A stretch of DNA of 6,274 bases from a candidate division NC10 bacterium SPGG6 (GTDB lineage Bacteria > Methylomirabilota > Methylomirabilia > Methylomirabilales > CSP1-5): positions 1 through 6,274 of the forward strand of contig LXTG01000103.1 in assembly GCA_001643535.1 (NCBI GenBank). Reading direction: 5' to 3'. Shown one piece after another: positions 1-6,183 of the stretch. Position 1 is the stretch's first letter; each line of letters begins with the position of its first letter. The notes beneath the pieces are model-generated. The model ran no database searches. It saw nothing but the letters and a program-made list of their open reading frames with translations, and was not told where the DNA came from. The translations under genes were made by a program, and so were the position numbers.

Positions 1-330
1 GACCCGAGGGCCGTGGATCACCTTATCGACGCGCTGGAGGATCCGAGCCCAGACGTCAAGGTTCTCATCCTGGAGGCCCTTGGGGAATTCCGGGAACCAA
101 GAATTCTGGAAGTCCTCCTCTCGCAGTTTCAGGGGGCATCCGGTCCGCCCCGGGAAGCGGTGATCAGTGCCCTTGGTAAGCTGGGAGACATTCGGGCAGT
201 CAATGCCATCCTCCCTCTCGTGACAGACGACGCGCCGACCATTCGCGAGCGGGTCGCGGAGGCGCTGGGTCGTTTGGGGGTCAGAGCGGCGGAAGAGGCG
301 GAGCTCGAGGGGATCAGCCCACCGGTGTAA
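1..330 (+). CDS. HEAT-repeat protein, C-terminal fragment (start outside window)
   Basis: The reading frame is open from base 1 to a TAA at 328-330, giving 109 visible residues with the N-terminus missing. The GTG at position 13 lies inside a repeat and is not a credible start. The sequence is about three HEAT repeats of the PBS-lyase type, each an alpha-helical pair with the signature D-x-RAV near the start and ALGxLG at the end: DPRAV...EALGEF, then EPRIL...SALGKLGD, then IRAV...EALGRLG. Such repeats form superhelical scaffolds for protein-protein contacts and rarely have catalysis of their own, so no specific function can be given. No signal peptide or membrane segment is visible. The last repeat is followed by a short polar tail (EGISPPV). 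The gene converges with the HD-GYP gene and their 3' ends overlap by 17 bp. The missing upstream part could carry another domain. Confidence 0.82.
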   Translation, partial: DPRAVDHLIDALEDPSPDVKVLILEALGEFREPRILEVLLSQFQGASGPPREAVISALGKLGDIRAVNAILPLVTDDAPTIRERVAEALGRLGVRAAEEAELEGISPPV

Positions 331-1717
331 GATCCTTCCCTTGGAGGACCGCCGGGACGTCGATCCGCCGGATCACTGGGTCAAATGCGATCACAATGGA
401 CCGGGCGTAGTCTTCCCCCTCTGAGTCCCACTCCATGAGGCTGATCTCGTCTCCATCCACGGCCTTTCCCTCCTGATCTTGGACAATCCGTACCCACGGC
501 CGAGAGGTGTCCTCGGTCCCCGGACGGGTCACCACGGCGATCTCCGCCGATGTCAGACGCACCGCCGTTCCCGGGGGATAGATGCCGAGCATATCGACGA
601 AGCTATCGAGGGTCAGTGGGTTGAAGGCGGTCCCGGCCAGCTTCTTCATCCGCGAGATCGCCTGGTTGGGGTCGGCGGGTCCCTGGTACGGTCGGACGGT
701 GGTCATGGCGTCGTACGTATCGGCGACGTGGACGACCATGCTATAAGCGTGGGGCTGGTCTTCAGGCCCCAAGCGTGGGTACCCCCTCCCGTCGAAATCG
801 ATATGGTGTTCCTTCGTCACCCGGAGGGCGATCTCCGTCTGGACGCCCATCTTTTCTAAAATCTTCACCCCATCCTCCGGGTGCCGTTTTACGATCTCCC
901 ATTCCTCTTCCGTCAGCTTTCGGGGCGCACGGATTATCGTCTCGGGGATGTTGATCTTCCCCACATCGTGCAGCAGCGCGCCGAGCCCCAGTTCGCGCAG
1001 GGCTGTCACGTCGAGTCCCAAACTCTCTCCCAAAGTCATAGAGAGGATCCCCACGTTCACCGAGTGGTTAAAGAGATACTCGTCGTAGCTCTTGATCATG
1101 GTGAGGGCCATGAGGGAGTGTTTGCCCTTCAGGATGCTCCCTACGAGGTCCTCGACCGTTCGCTGAACCTCGCCCAGGGAGGGCACCTTCCCGAGCCGCG
1201 TCTCCTGAAACACCTTCCGGATGGTCTGGAGCGCCCGGCTGTAGATGGCCCCTGTCCCGACCCGTTCGTCCACCGCCTCGGTCTGTCGCTCTTCCCCGGT
1301 CCCCTCCTGAACGAGCTTCACGAGGAGGATGTGGGTGACCTCCCGCCTCTTGAGCTCCTGCTCGACCTCAACGCCCTTGACGTTTTGCCCGAGGACCTCC
1401 GCAAAGTGCCGGAGCTCCTCCAGGGTACAGCCCTTGAGGAGGGTGACCCCCTGGATCTCCGAATTCTGGAGCCGCGTCACGAGGGCCCGAAAGAGGTCGG
1501 GCTTCGACGTCAAGGGCACCCCGTTGAGGAGCAGCATTCCGCGCAGAAGCCCAAAGGTGATCCGCTCTCGGTCCCCGAGCATCTTCTCGAAGGCGTTGCT
1601 CAGGTTCTTGAAGGCGGCGGTGGCGGCCGGGTGGGTGGGGGAGTAGAGCCCGAGATTCTTCCAGGCGGCATTGAGGCTCAGGAAGAACTGCTCGGCTACT
1701 TTGGGTTCCAAATTCAT
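314..1717 (-). CDS. HD-GYP domain protein, predicted cyclic-di-GMP phosphodiesterase
   Basis: 467 residues, predicted to hydrolyse the second messenger cyclic di-GMP in the cytoplasm; no membrane segment or signal peptide is visible. Residues 9-110 form an alpha/beta-looking domain shared with the upstream HEAT protein. A helical linker follows to about 200, then the HD-GYP domain (about 200-385). Motif residues visible are H218, the HD pair H250-D251 in HDVGK, H279 in RHPEDG, H304-H305, DGRGYP (309-314), D333 in DTYDAM, and RPY (342-344). The spacing matches active HD-GYP enzymes. The glutamate usual in the HHE motif is Ile306. The position four residues before H218, a glutamate in trinuclear enzymes, is Tyr214, so a binuclear metal site is more likely. 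Residues 386-467 form a small beta-rich tail common after such domains. The start is the ATG at 1717, preceded by a strong ribosome-binding site and overlapping the upstream stop as ATGA. Activity is inferred, not shown. Confidence 0.93.
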   Translation of the reverse strand: MNLEPKVAEQFFLSLNAAWKNLGLYSPTHPAATAAFKNLSNAFEKMLGDRERITFGLLRGMLLLNGVPLTSKPDLFRALVTRLQNSEIQGVTLLKGCTLEELRHFAEVLGQNVKGVEVEQELKRREVTHILLVKLVQEGTGEERQTEAVDERVGTGAIYSRALQTIRKVFQETRLGKVPSLGEVQRTVEDLVGSILKGKHSLMALTMIKSYDEYLFNHSVNVGILSMTLGESLGLDVTALRELGLGALLHDVGKINIPETIIRAPRKLTEEEWEIVKRHPEDGVKILEKMGVQTEIALRVTKEHHIDFDGRGYPRLGPEDQPHAYSMVVHVADTYDAMTTVRPYQGPADPNQAISRMKKLAGTAFNPLTLDSFVDMLGIYPPGTAVRLTSAEIAVVTRPGTEDTSRPWVRIVQDQEGKAVDGDEISLMEWDSEGEDYARSIVIAFDPVIRRIDVPAVLQGKDLTPVG

Positions 1718-3441
1718 CGAGCTCCCTCCGTTTCATCCGGGAGGGGCGCACCCCTCACGGCGGCCTGGCAGGCGTGTCTCAGGGCTGGACGCGCCGATTG
1801 AGCCACCGCCTGTAATGCGTCCGTGGCTTCTGCCCCCCCAAGCTTCCCGAGGGCGTATGCGGCGGCTACCCGAAGCTTCTCCGTCGTGCGACGCAACAGC
1901 CACCGCTTCCGGTGTAGCAGCGCGATGAGGGTTGACAGCGCCTCGGGGTCCCCGATGGTCCCCAGCGCAGCGATTGCGGCCATCTGGCCCTCGACGTCCC
2001 GGGTGCCCGGAGGCTCTTCGGCGATCTGCCGGAGGGCCGGAATGGCGGCCTTCACCCTTAATCCACCCAGGACGGCCATGGCCCCCTGTCGCACCGACGC
2101 GTCGGTATCTCCTAACGCGCCCAGGAGCGGCTCGTCGGTGAATTCCGCGCCCATCTGCCCAACGAGCCTGACGCTCTCCAGGCGGATTCGCGGATTGTAG
2201 TGCCGGAAAAGGCGCTTCAGGATCTCTGCGGCGTCAGGCGCCGGCAGCCTCGGCAGCAGGGGAAACAGGCGCCTGACCGTTTCCCAGGACGGGGCCGCGA
2301 GTGCCGATCTCACGGCTGCGACCGAGGCGTCCCCCATCTGGATCAAGAGATCCTCCAGCTTTCGCCGGGCCGGCACCTCTAACTCTATAAGGAGTTGATG
2401 CACCGCGGCTTCCGCCGTCTCCTCCTTCACGGTAAGCAAGAGATGGACCAAATCATCCTCCGGGACTGTCCCCCCTCGACAGAAACCTTCAATCAAAAGC
2501 TGCGGCCCTGTGTCATCCAGCAGGGAGCGGAGGGTCCAGCGCGCGTAGCGCGTGATGGTCTCCTCCTTGCGGGTATCGGGGCGGAGTTCCAGGGCAAGGG
2601 CAGTCATGATCCGGAGGCAGGGTTGGCCCTCGCCCCGGGCCAATGCCTCTTGCCCCCACCGGGACATTTCCAGCGTGATATTCTCGTACCGGGCAGGACG
2701 GTCCGTCTTTTGGAGTTCGAGGATGAGCGCCTCTAGGTCGTCAGGCCGCGCTTCCTCTTCCTCCTTCTCTTCCTCGGCTTCTCCCGTGCCCTCCTCTTCC
2801 TGAGCTTCCCCAATACCGGCCGGTCCGGCTGCTTCCGTGTCGATTTCGCCTACTGGCACCTGGGCCGCCTGCGGGGCGGTCGGCTCGGCCGGCGCCGATG
2901 GAGCGGCCTGTTGGAACGGTCCTGGCACTGGACCTGCCGCCTGGATGGTAGATTCAGTCCCGGCGAAATCCGTCTCGGAAAATTTCACCTGGAGATCCTC
3001 CACCTCGACCGTGCTCGCTCCGCGGTCTTGAAGGAAGGCCCTGCCTCCCCCTTGCTGAGACAGTTCCACGGCGTCCGTGTTCAACAGCTCGGTGAGGTGT
3101 TGAAGGTCTTCGAGGCGAACCCCAGGAAGGAGACGGATCGCCTGGATCCCTCGGACGACCAGATCCGGAGCGAAGCCTTCCAGGAGGGGATGATCCTGTG
3201 CCACAGGGACTTCATCGCAGGAGAAACCTTCTGAGCTGATCTGAATGGTAAGGGGGGCCCGCTGGGCGAGGAGTTCTGTGATTTGTTTGTGGGTACGGTC
3301 TAGGGCCTGAGCCCTGGCCGGGTGGTTTCCCGTGTAGGCCCGGAAAACTTTGGTGGCCTTCTTGATGCCGACGACAATCTCAGCCAACTTGCGGTAAAAA
3401 CCGGCATCAGCATGAAGATCTCTGCTCTCGTCCGTGACCAT
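1714..3441 (-). CDS. HEAT-repeat protein with N-terminal domain shared with the HD-GYP partner
   Basis: 575 residues, probably cytoplasmic and not a named family I recognise. There are three parts. Residues about 15-155 are a folded domain related to the N-terminus of the downstream HD-GYP protein (YTGNHP at 36-41, EVPV at 77-80, GIQAIRLLPG at 98-107, LEDLQHL at 110-116). Residues about 165-232 are a disordered Ala/Pro/Gln stretch ending in an acidic Glu run. Residues about 235-565 are helical, with clear HEAT repeats from about 405 onward (PRIRLESVRLVGQMG, ASVRQGAMAVLGGL, GQMAAIAALGTIGDPEAL, LRVAAAYALGKLGG). No catalytic motif is visible, so a scaffold or adaptor role is inferred. The ATG at 3441 is the only start in frame before a stop at 3502-3504, but no good Shine-Dalgarno precedes it, only a G-run abutting the ATG. 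Its stop overlaps the HD-GYP start (ATGA), and a strong promoter lies just upstream. Confidence 0.9.
   Translation of the reverse strand: MVTDESRDLHADAGFYRKLAEIVVGIKKATKVFRAYTGNHPARAQALDRTHKQITELLAQRAPLTIQISSEGFSCDEVPVAQDHPLLEGFAPDLVVRGIQAIRLLPGVRLEDLQHLTELLNTDAVELSQQGGGRAFLQDRGASTVEVEDLQVKFSETDFAGTESTIQAAGPVPGPFQQAAPSAPAEPTAPQAAQVPVGEIDTEAAGPAGIGEAQEEEGTGEAEEEKEEEEARPDDLEALILELQKTDRPARYENITLEMSRWGQEALARGEGQPCLRIMTALALELRPDTRKEETITRYARWTLRSLLDDTGPQLLIEGFCRGGTVPEDDLVHLLLTVKEETAEAAVHQLLIELEVPARRKLEDLLIQMGDASVAAVRSALAAPSWETVRRLFPLLPRLPAPDAAEILKRLFRHYNPRIRLESVRLVGQMGAEFTDEPLLGALGDTDASVRQGAMAVLGGLRVKAAIPALRQIAEEPPGTRDVEGQMAAIAALGTIGDPEALSTLIALLHRKRWLLRRTTEKLRVAAAYALGKLGGAEATDALQAVAQSARPALRHACQAAVRGAPLPDETEGAR
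1724..1729 (-). promoter_or_regulatory. Ribosome-binding site of the HD-GYP gene
   Basis: GGAGGG on the minus strand, six bases before the ATG at 1717. It lies within the last codons of the upstream HEAT gene, so translation of the two genes is probably coupled. It fixes the HD-GYP start. Confidence 0.8.
2752..2799 (-). repeat. Low-complexity purine tract encoding a Glu-rich linker
   Basis: The minus strand here is a GAG/GAA-rich, almost pure-purine tract that encodes residues 215-230 of the HEAT protein, where 11 of 16 residues are Glu. It follows an Ala/Pro-rich stretch and marks a flexible, acidic hinge between the N-terminal domain and the HEAT domain. It is simple sequence within a gene, not a separate element. 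Confidence 0.7.
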
Positions 3442-3500
3442 CCCCCGGTTTTCCGTCTGCCCTTTCCGGCCACCGACACGGCGCCGCGGCCTACCGTCAC

Positions 3501-3528
3501 TTTATAGCAAGACGCAGACCAATGTCAA
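3501..3528 (-). promoter_or_regulatory. Sigma70-type promoter for the HEAT/HD-GYP operon
   Basis: On the minus strand, TTGACA (3523-3528, a perfect -35) is separated by 16 bp from TATAAA (3501-3506, 5 of 6 to the -10 consensus). The start of transcription would fall near 3494, leaving a leader of about 53 bases before the ATG at 3441. AT-rich boxes this close to consensus stand out in a GC-rich background and sit exactly in the gap after priA. This implies that the HEAT and HD-GYP genes can be transcribed independently of priA. The leader is GC-rich and could form a small hairpin (3471-3483). Confidence 0.75.
3507..3519 (-). repeat. Direct repeat copy 2, in the promoter spacer
   Basis: GTCTGCGTCTTGC on the minus strand, filling most of the spacer between the -35 and -10 boxes. 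It matches copy 1 (3541-3553) at 12 of 13 positions, in the same orientation, with a start-to-start distance of 34 bp. A protein bound here would be expected to block RNA polymerase. Confidence 0.65.
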
Positions 3529-3532
3529 TTGG
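3519..3532. repeat. Short inverted repeat over the -35 box
   Basis: CCAAT and ATTGG flank a 4-base centre (GTCA on the plus strand), and the repeat covers the TTGACA box. The arms are only 5 bp, so this could be chance. If real, it would be an operator half-site pair on the core promoter. It is too short and lacks the T-run needed for a terminator of priA. Confidence 0.35.
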
Positions 3533-3540
3533 AGGGGCTG

Positions 3541-3553
3541 GCAAGAGGCAGAC
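3541..3553 (-). repeat. Direct repeat copy 1, upstream of the -35 box
   Basis: GTCTGCCTCTTGC on the minus strand, starting at the base immediately after the priA stop codon and ending 12 bp upstream of the TTGACA box. It is the partner of the copy in the promoter spacer, with a single C/G difference. The placement around the -35 box suggests paired regulator sites, but this is inferred from position only. Confidence 0.65.
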
Positions 3554-6010
3554 TTAGAGGATATCAACGGGGTCCACGTCGATCTCCAGATGGATCGATC
3601 CTCCCCGAGATACAGGGAAGGCTTCGAGCGCCTTTGCCATCTTCAGGCGAAGGGGGGTGTCTGGTGGGCCCTTGATGAAAAGGTGCCAGCGAAATCGGCC
3701 GCGGAGGCGGGAGAGCGGGGCAGGGGCGGGTCCATCGATCTCGAGGACGATCGGCGCCTGCCGGAGGAGTATGGCAAGCTGCTCGGCCGCCTCGGCCGCA
3801 GCCTTCTCCTTCGGGCTCGAGATGAGGAGGCGGATCAGGCGGGTGAAGGGGGGAAGGTTTCGCTCTTGGCGCCGCTCAAGCTCCTGCTGGGTGAAGGAGA
3901 GAAAATCATGATTCAGGGCCGCCTGGATACAGTAATGGTCGGGGTTGTACGTCTGGATTACCGCCTCGCCGCGAAGCGGACCCCGTCCGGAGCGACCTAC
4001 CATCTGGGTGAGGAGCGCAAAGGTTCGCTCTCCCGCCCGAAAGTCGGGGAGATTGAGCCCGACGTCCGCCGAGAGCACCCCCACCAGGGTGACGTTCGGG
4101 TAGTCGTGCCCCTTGGCGATCATCTGCGTCCCGACCAGGATGTCCAGATCCCCGCGTTCCAGTCGTTGTAAGAGGAGGTGATGCCCCTGGCGGCCAGCTG
4201 TGGTATCCCGGTCCATGCGTGCAATCCGAGCGTGGGGGAAGAAGGTCTTGAGTTCCTGTTCTACCTGCTCGGTGCCCATCCCGAGCTGCCGAAGGTTCGG
4301 GCCGGCGCAGTCGGGGCAGCGATCGGGGGGTCGCCGCTGATGGGTGCAGTGGTGGCAGCGCATCAGCCCGGCGGCGCGGTGCAGGGTCAGGGTGACGCTA
4401 CAGTGGGGGCAACGGAGGAGATGGCCGCAATCGCGACAGAGGAGGGAGGTGGAATAACCGCGCCGGTTCAAGAGGAGCAGGACCTGCTCCCGGCGGTCGA
4501 GGCGTTCGCGGATCCGGGCCTCCAGCGTTCTGGAAAGGATGAGGCGTTGTTGCGGTGTTTTCGGTTCCTCGCGAAGGTCCACCACCGTGACCTCGGGAAG
4601 CACGCCCTCGCCGATGCGTTCGGGGAGCGAGAGCAAGCGGTACTGGCCGACTTGTGCCCGGCGAAAGCTTTCGAGCGAGGGGGTAGCTGAGCCCAACAGG
4701 ACCGGGCAGGACCACATCTGACCCCGGAGCAACGCTACGTCTCTCCCGTGGTAGCGAGGAGTGTCCTCTTGTTTGTAGGCCGGATCGTGCTCCTCGTCCA
4801 CCACCACCATTCCCAGGCGTGGCAGCGGGGCAAAGACAGCGGATCGGACTCCCACCACGATATCGGCTTTCCCGCCCCGGATACCGAGCCACTGGTCGAG
4901 CCGCTCGCCCGGCGTCAGCGCACTGTGAAGGAGGGCGACCCGGTCCCCGAAGCGGGCCCGGAACCTTTCGGCAGCCCGGGGCGTGAGGGCGATTTCTGGG
5001 ACCAGAACCAACGCCTGTCTTCCCTGCTTGATGACCCCTTCAATCGCCTGGAGGTATATCTCGGTCTTGCCGCTGCTGGTCACACCGAACAGGAGGAAGG
5101 GGACGTAGCGGCCCGAGGTGGCCGCAGCCTCGATCTGGCACAGGGCTTCCCGCTGAGATGCGGAGAGGGGCAGGGGGTCCGTTGGGGTGACTGGAATATC
5201 CCGGAATGGGTCGCGGCGGATCGGGGTGAGGACGGGTTCGATGAACCCTTTTTGCATCAGGGCAAAGATGGCCGAGGAGGACTGGCCGATGGTCCGGACC
5301 GCCTGAGCGGGGAGGGCCCCGCCTACCCGGAGGAGGTGGGCGAGGAGATCTGCCTGGCGGGGGGCCCGAGGCCTGAGCATAGGGATGGCGGCCTCAACTT
5401 CCTCTTGAGAGCGGAGGAGACGGAACGATCGCTCCTGTCTGGTCCGGACTCGGGGGGGGATCAGGGAGGTCTCCAGGGCAAGGAGCCCCTTGGCTCGGAG
5501 CCGTTGCAGGAGAGCGGGAGTGACGTTGCCGAGCTGTCGGGTGAGGCGCCCGGTGGGGACCGGAGCATCCGAAGGAAGGTGGCGGAGGAGTTCGTGCTCT
5601 CGGATGGTGAGACCCTGGTCCCCGTGCTCCACGGCCCGGCGCCCCTCCGGGGTGAGACACACCAGGCGGCGGGTGGAAGCATCAATGCCTGGCGGCAAGG
5701 CAGTCTTGATCACCTCTCCCCAGGGTGCGCCGTAGTAATCAGCGACCTGGTGGGTGAGTTCCAGCAGGCGGCGATCCAGGAGGGGTTCAGGATCCAGGAC
5801 GTCCTGAATGTCCTTGAGCTTTTGGATGTCAGCCCGCTCCAGCAGACGCACCAAGTACCCCGAAACGACGCGTGTCCCCAGGGGGACGAGAACGCGCTTG
5901 CCTGGAGCGGCCACCTCCTGGAGGTGGGACGGAACGGCATAGGTGAGGGTCTTGTCAATCGCTAACGGCAGGGCCACTTCGGCGTAGACTGGGCGATCCA
6001 CTGGAGCCAT
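3554..6010 (-). CDS. priA: Primosomal protein N' (PriA), replication-restart helicase
   Basis: 818 residues from the ATG at 6010, somewhat longer than E. coli PriA (732). PriA is a superfamily 2 3'-to-5' DNA helicase that recognises abandoned replication forks and reloads the replisome. In order: an N-terminal 3'-end-binding domain (about 1-105), a winged-helix region (about 130-260), helicase lobe 1 with Walker A GVTSSGKTE (309-317), motif Ia VLVPEIALTP (335-344), DEEH (405-408) and GSATPS (440-445), then lobe 2. Lobe 2 holds a zinc-binding insertion with all eight cysteines (C525, C528, C534, C537, C552, C555, C565, C568), motif V GTQMIAKGHDYPNV (627-640) and motif VI QMVGRSGRG (669-677). 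The C-terminal domain runs to 818. The frame stays open to a TTG at 6151, but the extra 47 residues lack PriA character and would lie upstream of the likely promoter. All key residues are present, so it should be active. Confidence 0.97.
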   Translation of the reverse strand: MAPVDRPVYAEVALPLAIDKTLTYAVPSHLQEVAAPGKRVLVPLGTRVVSGYLVRLLERADIQKLKDIQDVLDPEPLLDRRLLELTHQVADYYGAPWGEVIKTALPPGIDASTRRLVCLTPEGRRAVEHGDQGLTIREHELLRHLPSDAPVPTGRLTRQLGNVTPALLQRLRAKGLLALETSLIPPRVRTRQERSFRLLRSQEEVEAAIPMLRPRAPRQADLLAHLLRVGGALPAQAVRTIGQSSSAIFALMQKGFIEPVLTPIRRDPFRDIPVTPTDPLPLSASQREALCQIEAAATSGRYVPFLLFGVTSSGKTEIYLQAIEGVIKQGRQALVLVPEIALTPRAAERFRARFGDRVALLHSALTPGERLDQWLGIRGGKADIVVGVRSAVFAPLPRLGMVVVDEEHDPAYKQEDTPRYHGRDVALLRGQMWSCPVLLGSATPSLESFRRAQVGQYRLLSLPERIGEGVLPEVTVVDLREEPKTPQQRLILSRTLEARIRERLDRREQVLLLLNRRGYSTSLLCRDCGHLLRCPHCSVTLTLHRAAGLMRCHHCTHQRRPPDRCPDCAGPNLRQLGMGTEQVEQELKTFFPHARIARMDRDTTAGRQGHHLLLQRLERGDLDILVGTQMIAKGHDYPNVTLVGVLSADVGLNLPDFRAGERTFALLTQMVGRSGRGPLRGEAVIQTYNPDHYCIQAALNHDFLSFTQQELERRQERNLPPFTRLIRLLISSPKEKAAAEAAEQLAILLRQAPIVLEIDGPAPAPLSRLRGRFRWHLFIKGPPDTPLRLKMAKALEAFPVSRGGSIHLEIDVDPVDIL

Positions 6011-6021
6011 GGATTGCTCTT

Positions 6022-6026
6022 CCTCC
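6022..6026 (-). promoter_or_regulatory. Ribosome-binding site of priA
   Basis: GGAGG on the minus strand, 11 bases before the ATG at 6010. The spacing is a little long but acceptable, and the site supports this start over the upstream TTG at 6151. Confidence 0.6.
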
Positions 6027-6053
6027 GGGCGAACACCGTGGGGCACTTTCAGG

Positions 6054-6082
6054 ACTATATATGGGGCCTGACCCGGTGTAAA
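6054..6082 (-). promoter_or_regulatory. Sigma70-type promoter for priA
   Basis: On the minus strand, TTTACA (6077-6082, 5 of 6 to the -35 consensus) is followed after exactly 17 bp by TATAGT (6054-6059, 5 of 6 to the -10 consensus). Transcription would start near 6047, giving a leader of about 37 bases that contains the GGAGG site and reaches the ATG at 6010. This places the TTG at 6151 upstream of the transcript and argues against the longer PriA. Confidence 0.65.
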
Positions 6083-6105
6083 GAGGCGGCCGAACCGGTT
6101 GAGGC

Positions 6106-6135
6106 TTGTGCCTGCATCTCTCCGTAGGGTAAAAT
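6106..6135 (+). promoter_or_regulatory. Possible promoter for the rightward gene
   Basis: TAAAAT (6130-6135) is a good -10 box, and an 18-bp spacer separates it from TTGTGC (6106-6111), which matches only TTG of the -35 consensus. The start of transcription would be near 6142, about 42 bases before the ATG at 6184. It is back-to-back with the priA promoter. The -35 match is weak, so this could be activator-dependent or wrong. Confidence 0.4.
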
Positions 6136-6162
6136 GGAATAGTTGTGGCAATCCACCTCATT

Positions 6163-6181
6163 TCCTGTCACAGGAGGAGGG
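6163..6181 (+). promoter_or_regulatory. Ribosome-binding site overlapped by a 13-nt palindrome
   Basis: GGAGGAGGG (6173-6181) is a very strong Shine-Dalgarno two bases before the ATG at 6184; the GGAGG at 6173-6177 has a six-base spacing. It is partly covered by the perfect odd palindrome TCCTGTCACAGGA (6163-6175), which as RNA would form a 5-bp stem with a TCA loop and pair up the first bases of the site. It could also be an operator in DNA. The purine-rich site remains partly exposed at 6176-6181, so any occlusion is incomplete. Confidence 0.55.
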
Positions 6182-6183
6182 CT

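Noticed and set aside
311..335. GGATC/GATCC inverted repeat at the convergent junction, considered as a terminator
   Set aside because: The stem is only 5 bp with a 15-base loop, and no T-run follows on either strand.
881..1801. A 306-codon open frame on the plus strand, antisense to the HD-GYP gene
   Set aside because: It covers the conserved HD-GYP coding region and runs into the next gene. The translation is a low-complexity shadow with no domain and no ribosome-binding site of note.
3300..3500. A 66-codon GTG-started minus-strand frame over the leader and start of the HEAT gene
   Set aside because: It overlaps the HEAT coding start in another frame, where the N-terminal domain is supported by similarity to the HD-GYP protein. 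Its sequence looks like a shadow (Arg/Gly/Ser-rich).
3434..4171. A 245-codon plus-strand frame spanning the gap between the HEAT gene and priA
   Set aside because: It would read antisense through the promoter region and the 3' end of priA. The protein has no recognisable features.
4748..5965. A 405-codon open frame on the plus strand, antisense to priA
   Set aside because: It lies wholly inside a full-length, motif-complete priA. Its translation is rich in Gly, Arg, Glu and Pro with no recognisable domain, as expected from GC-rich antisense frames.
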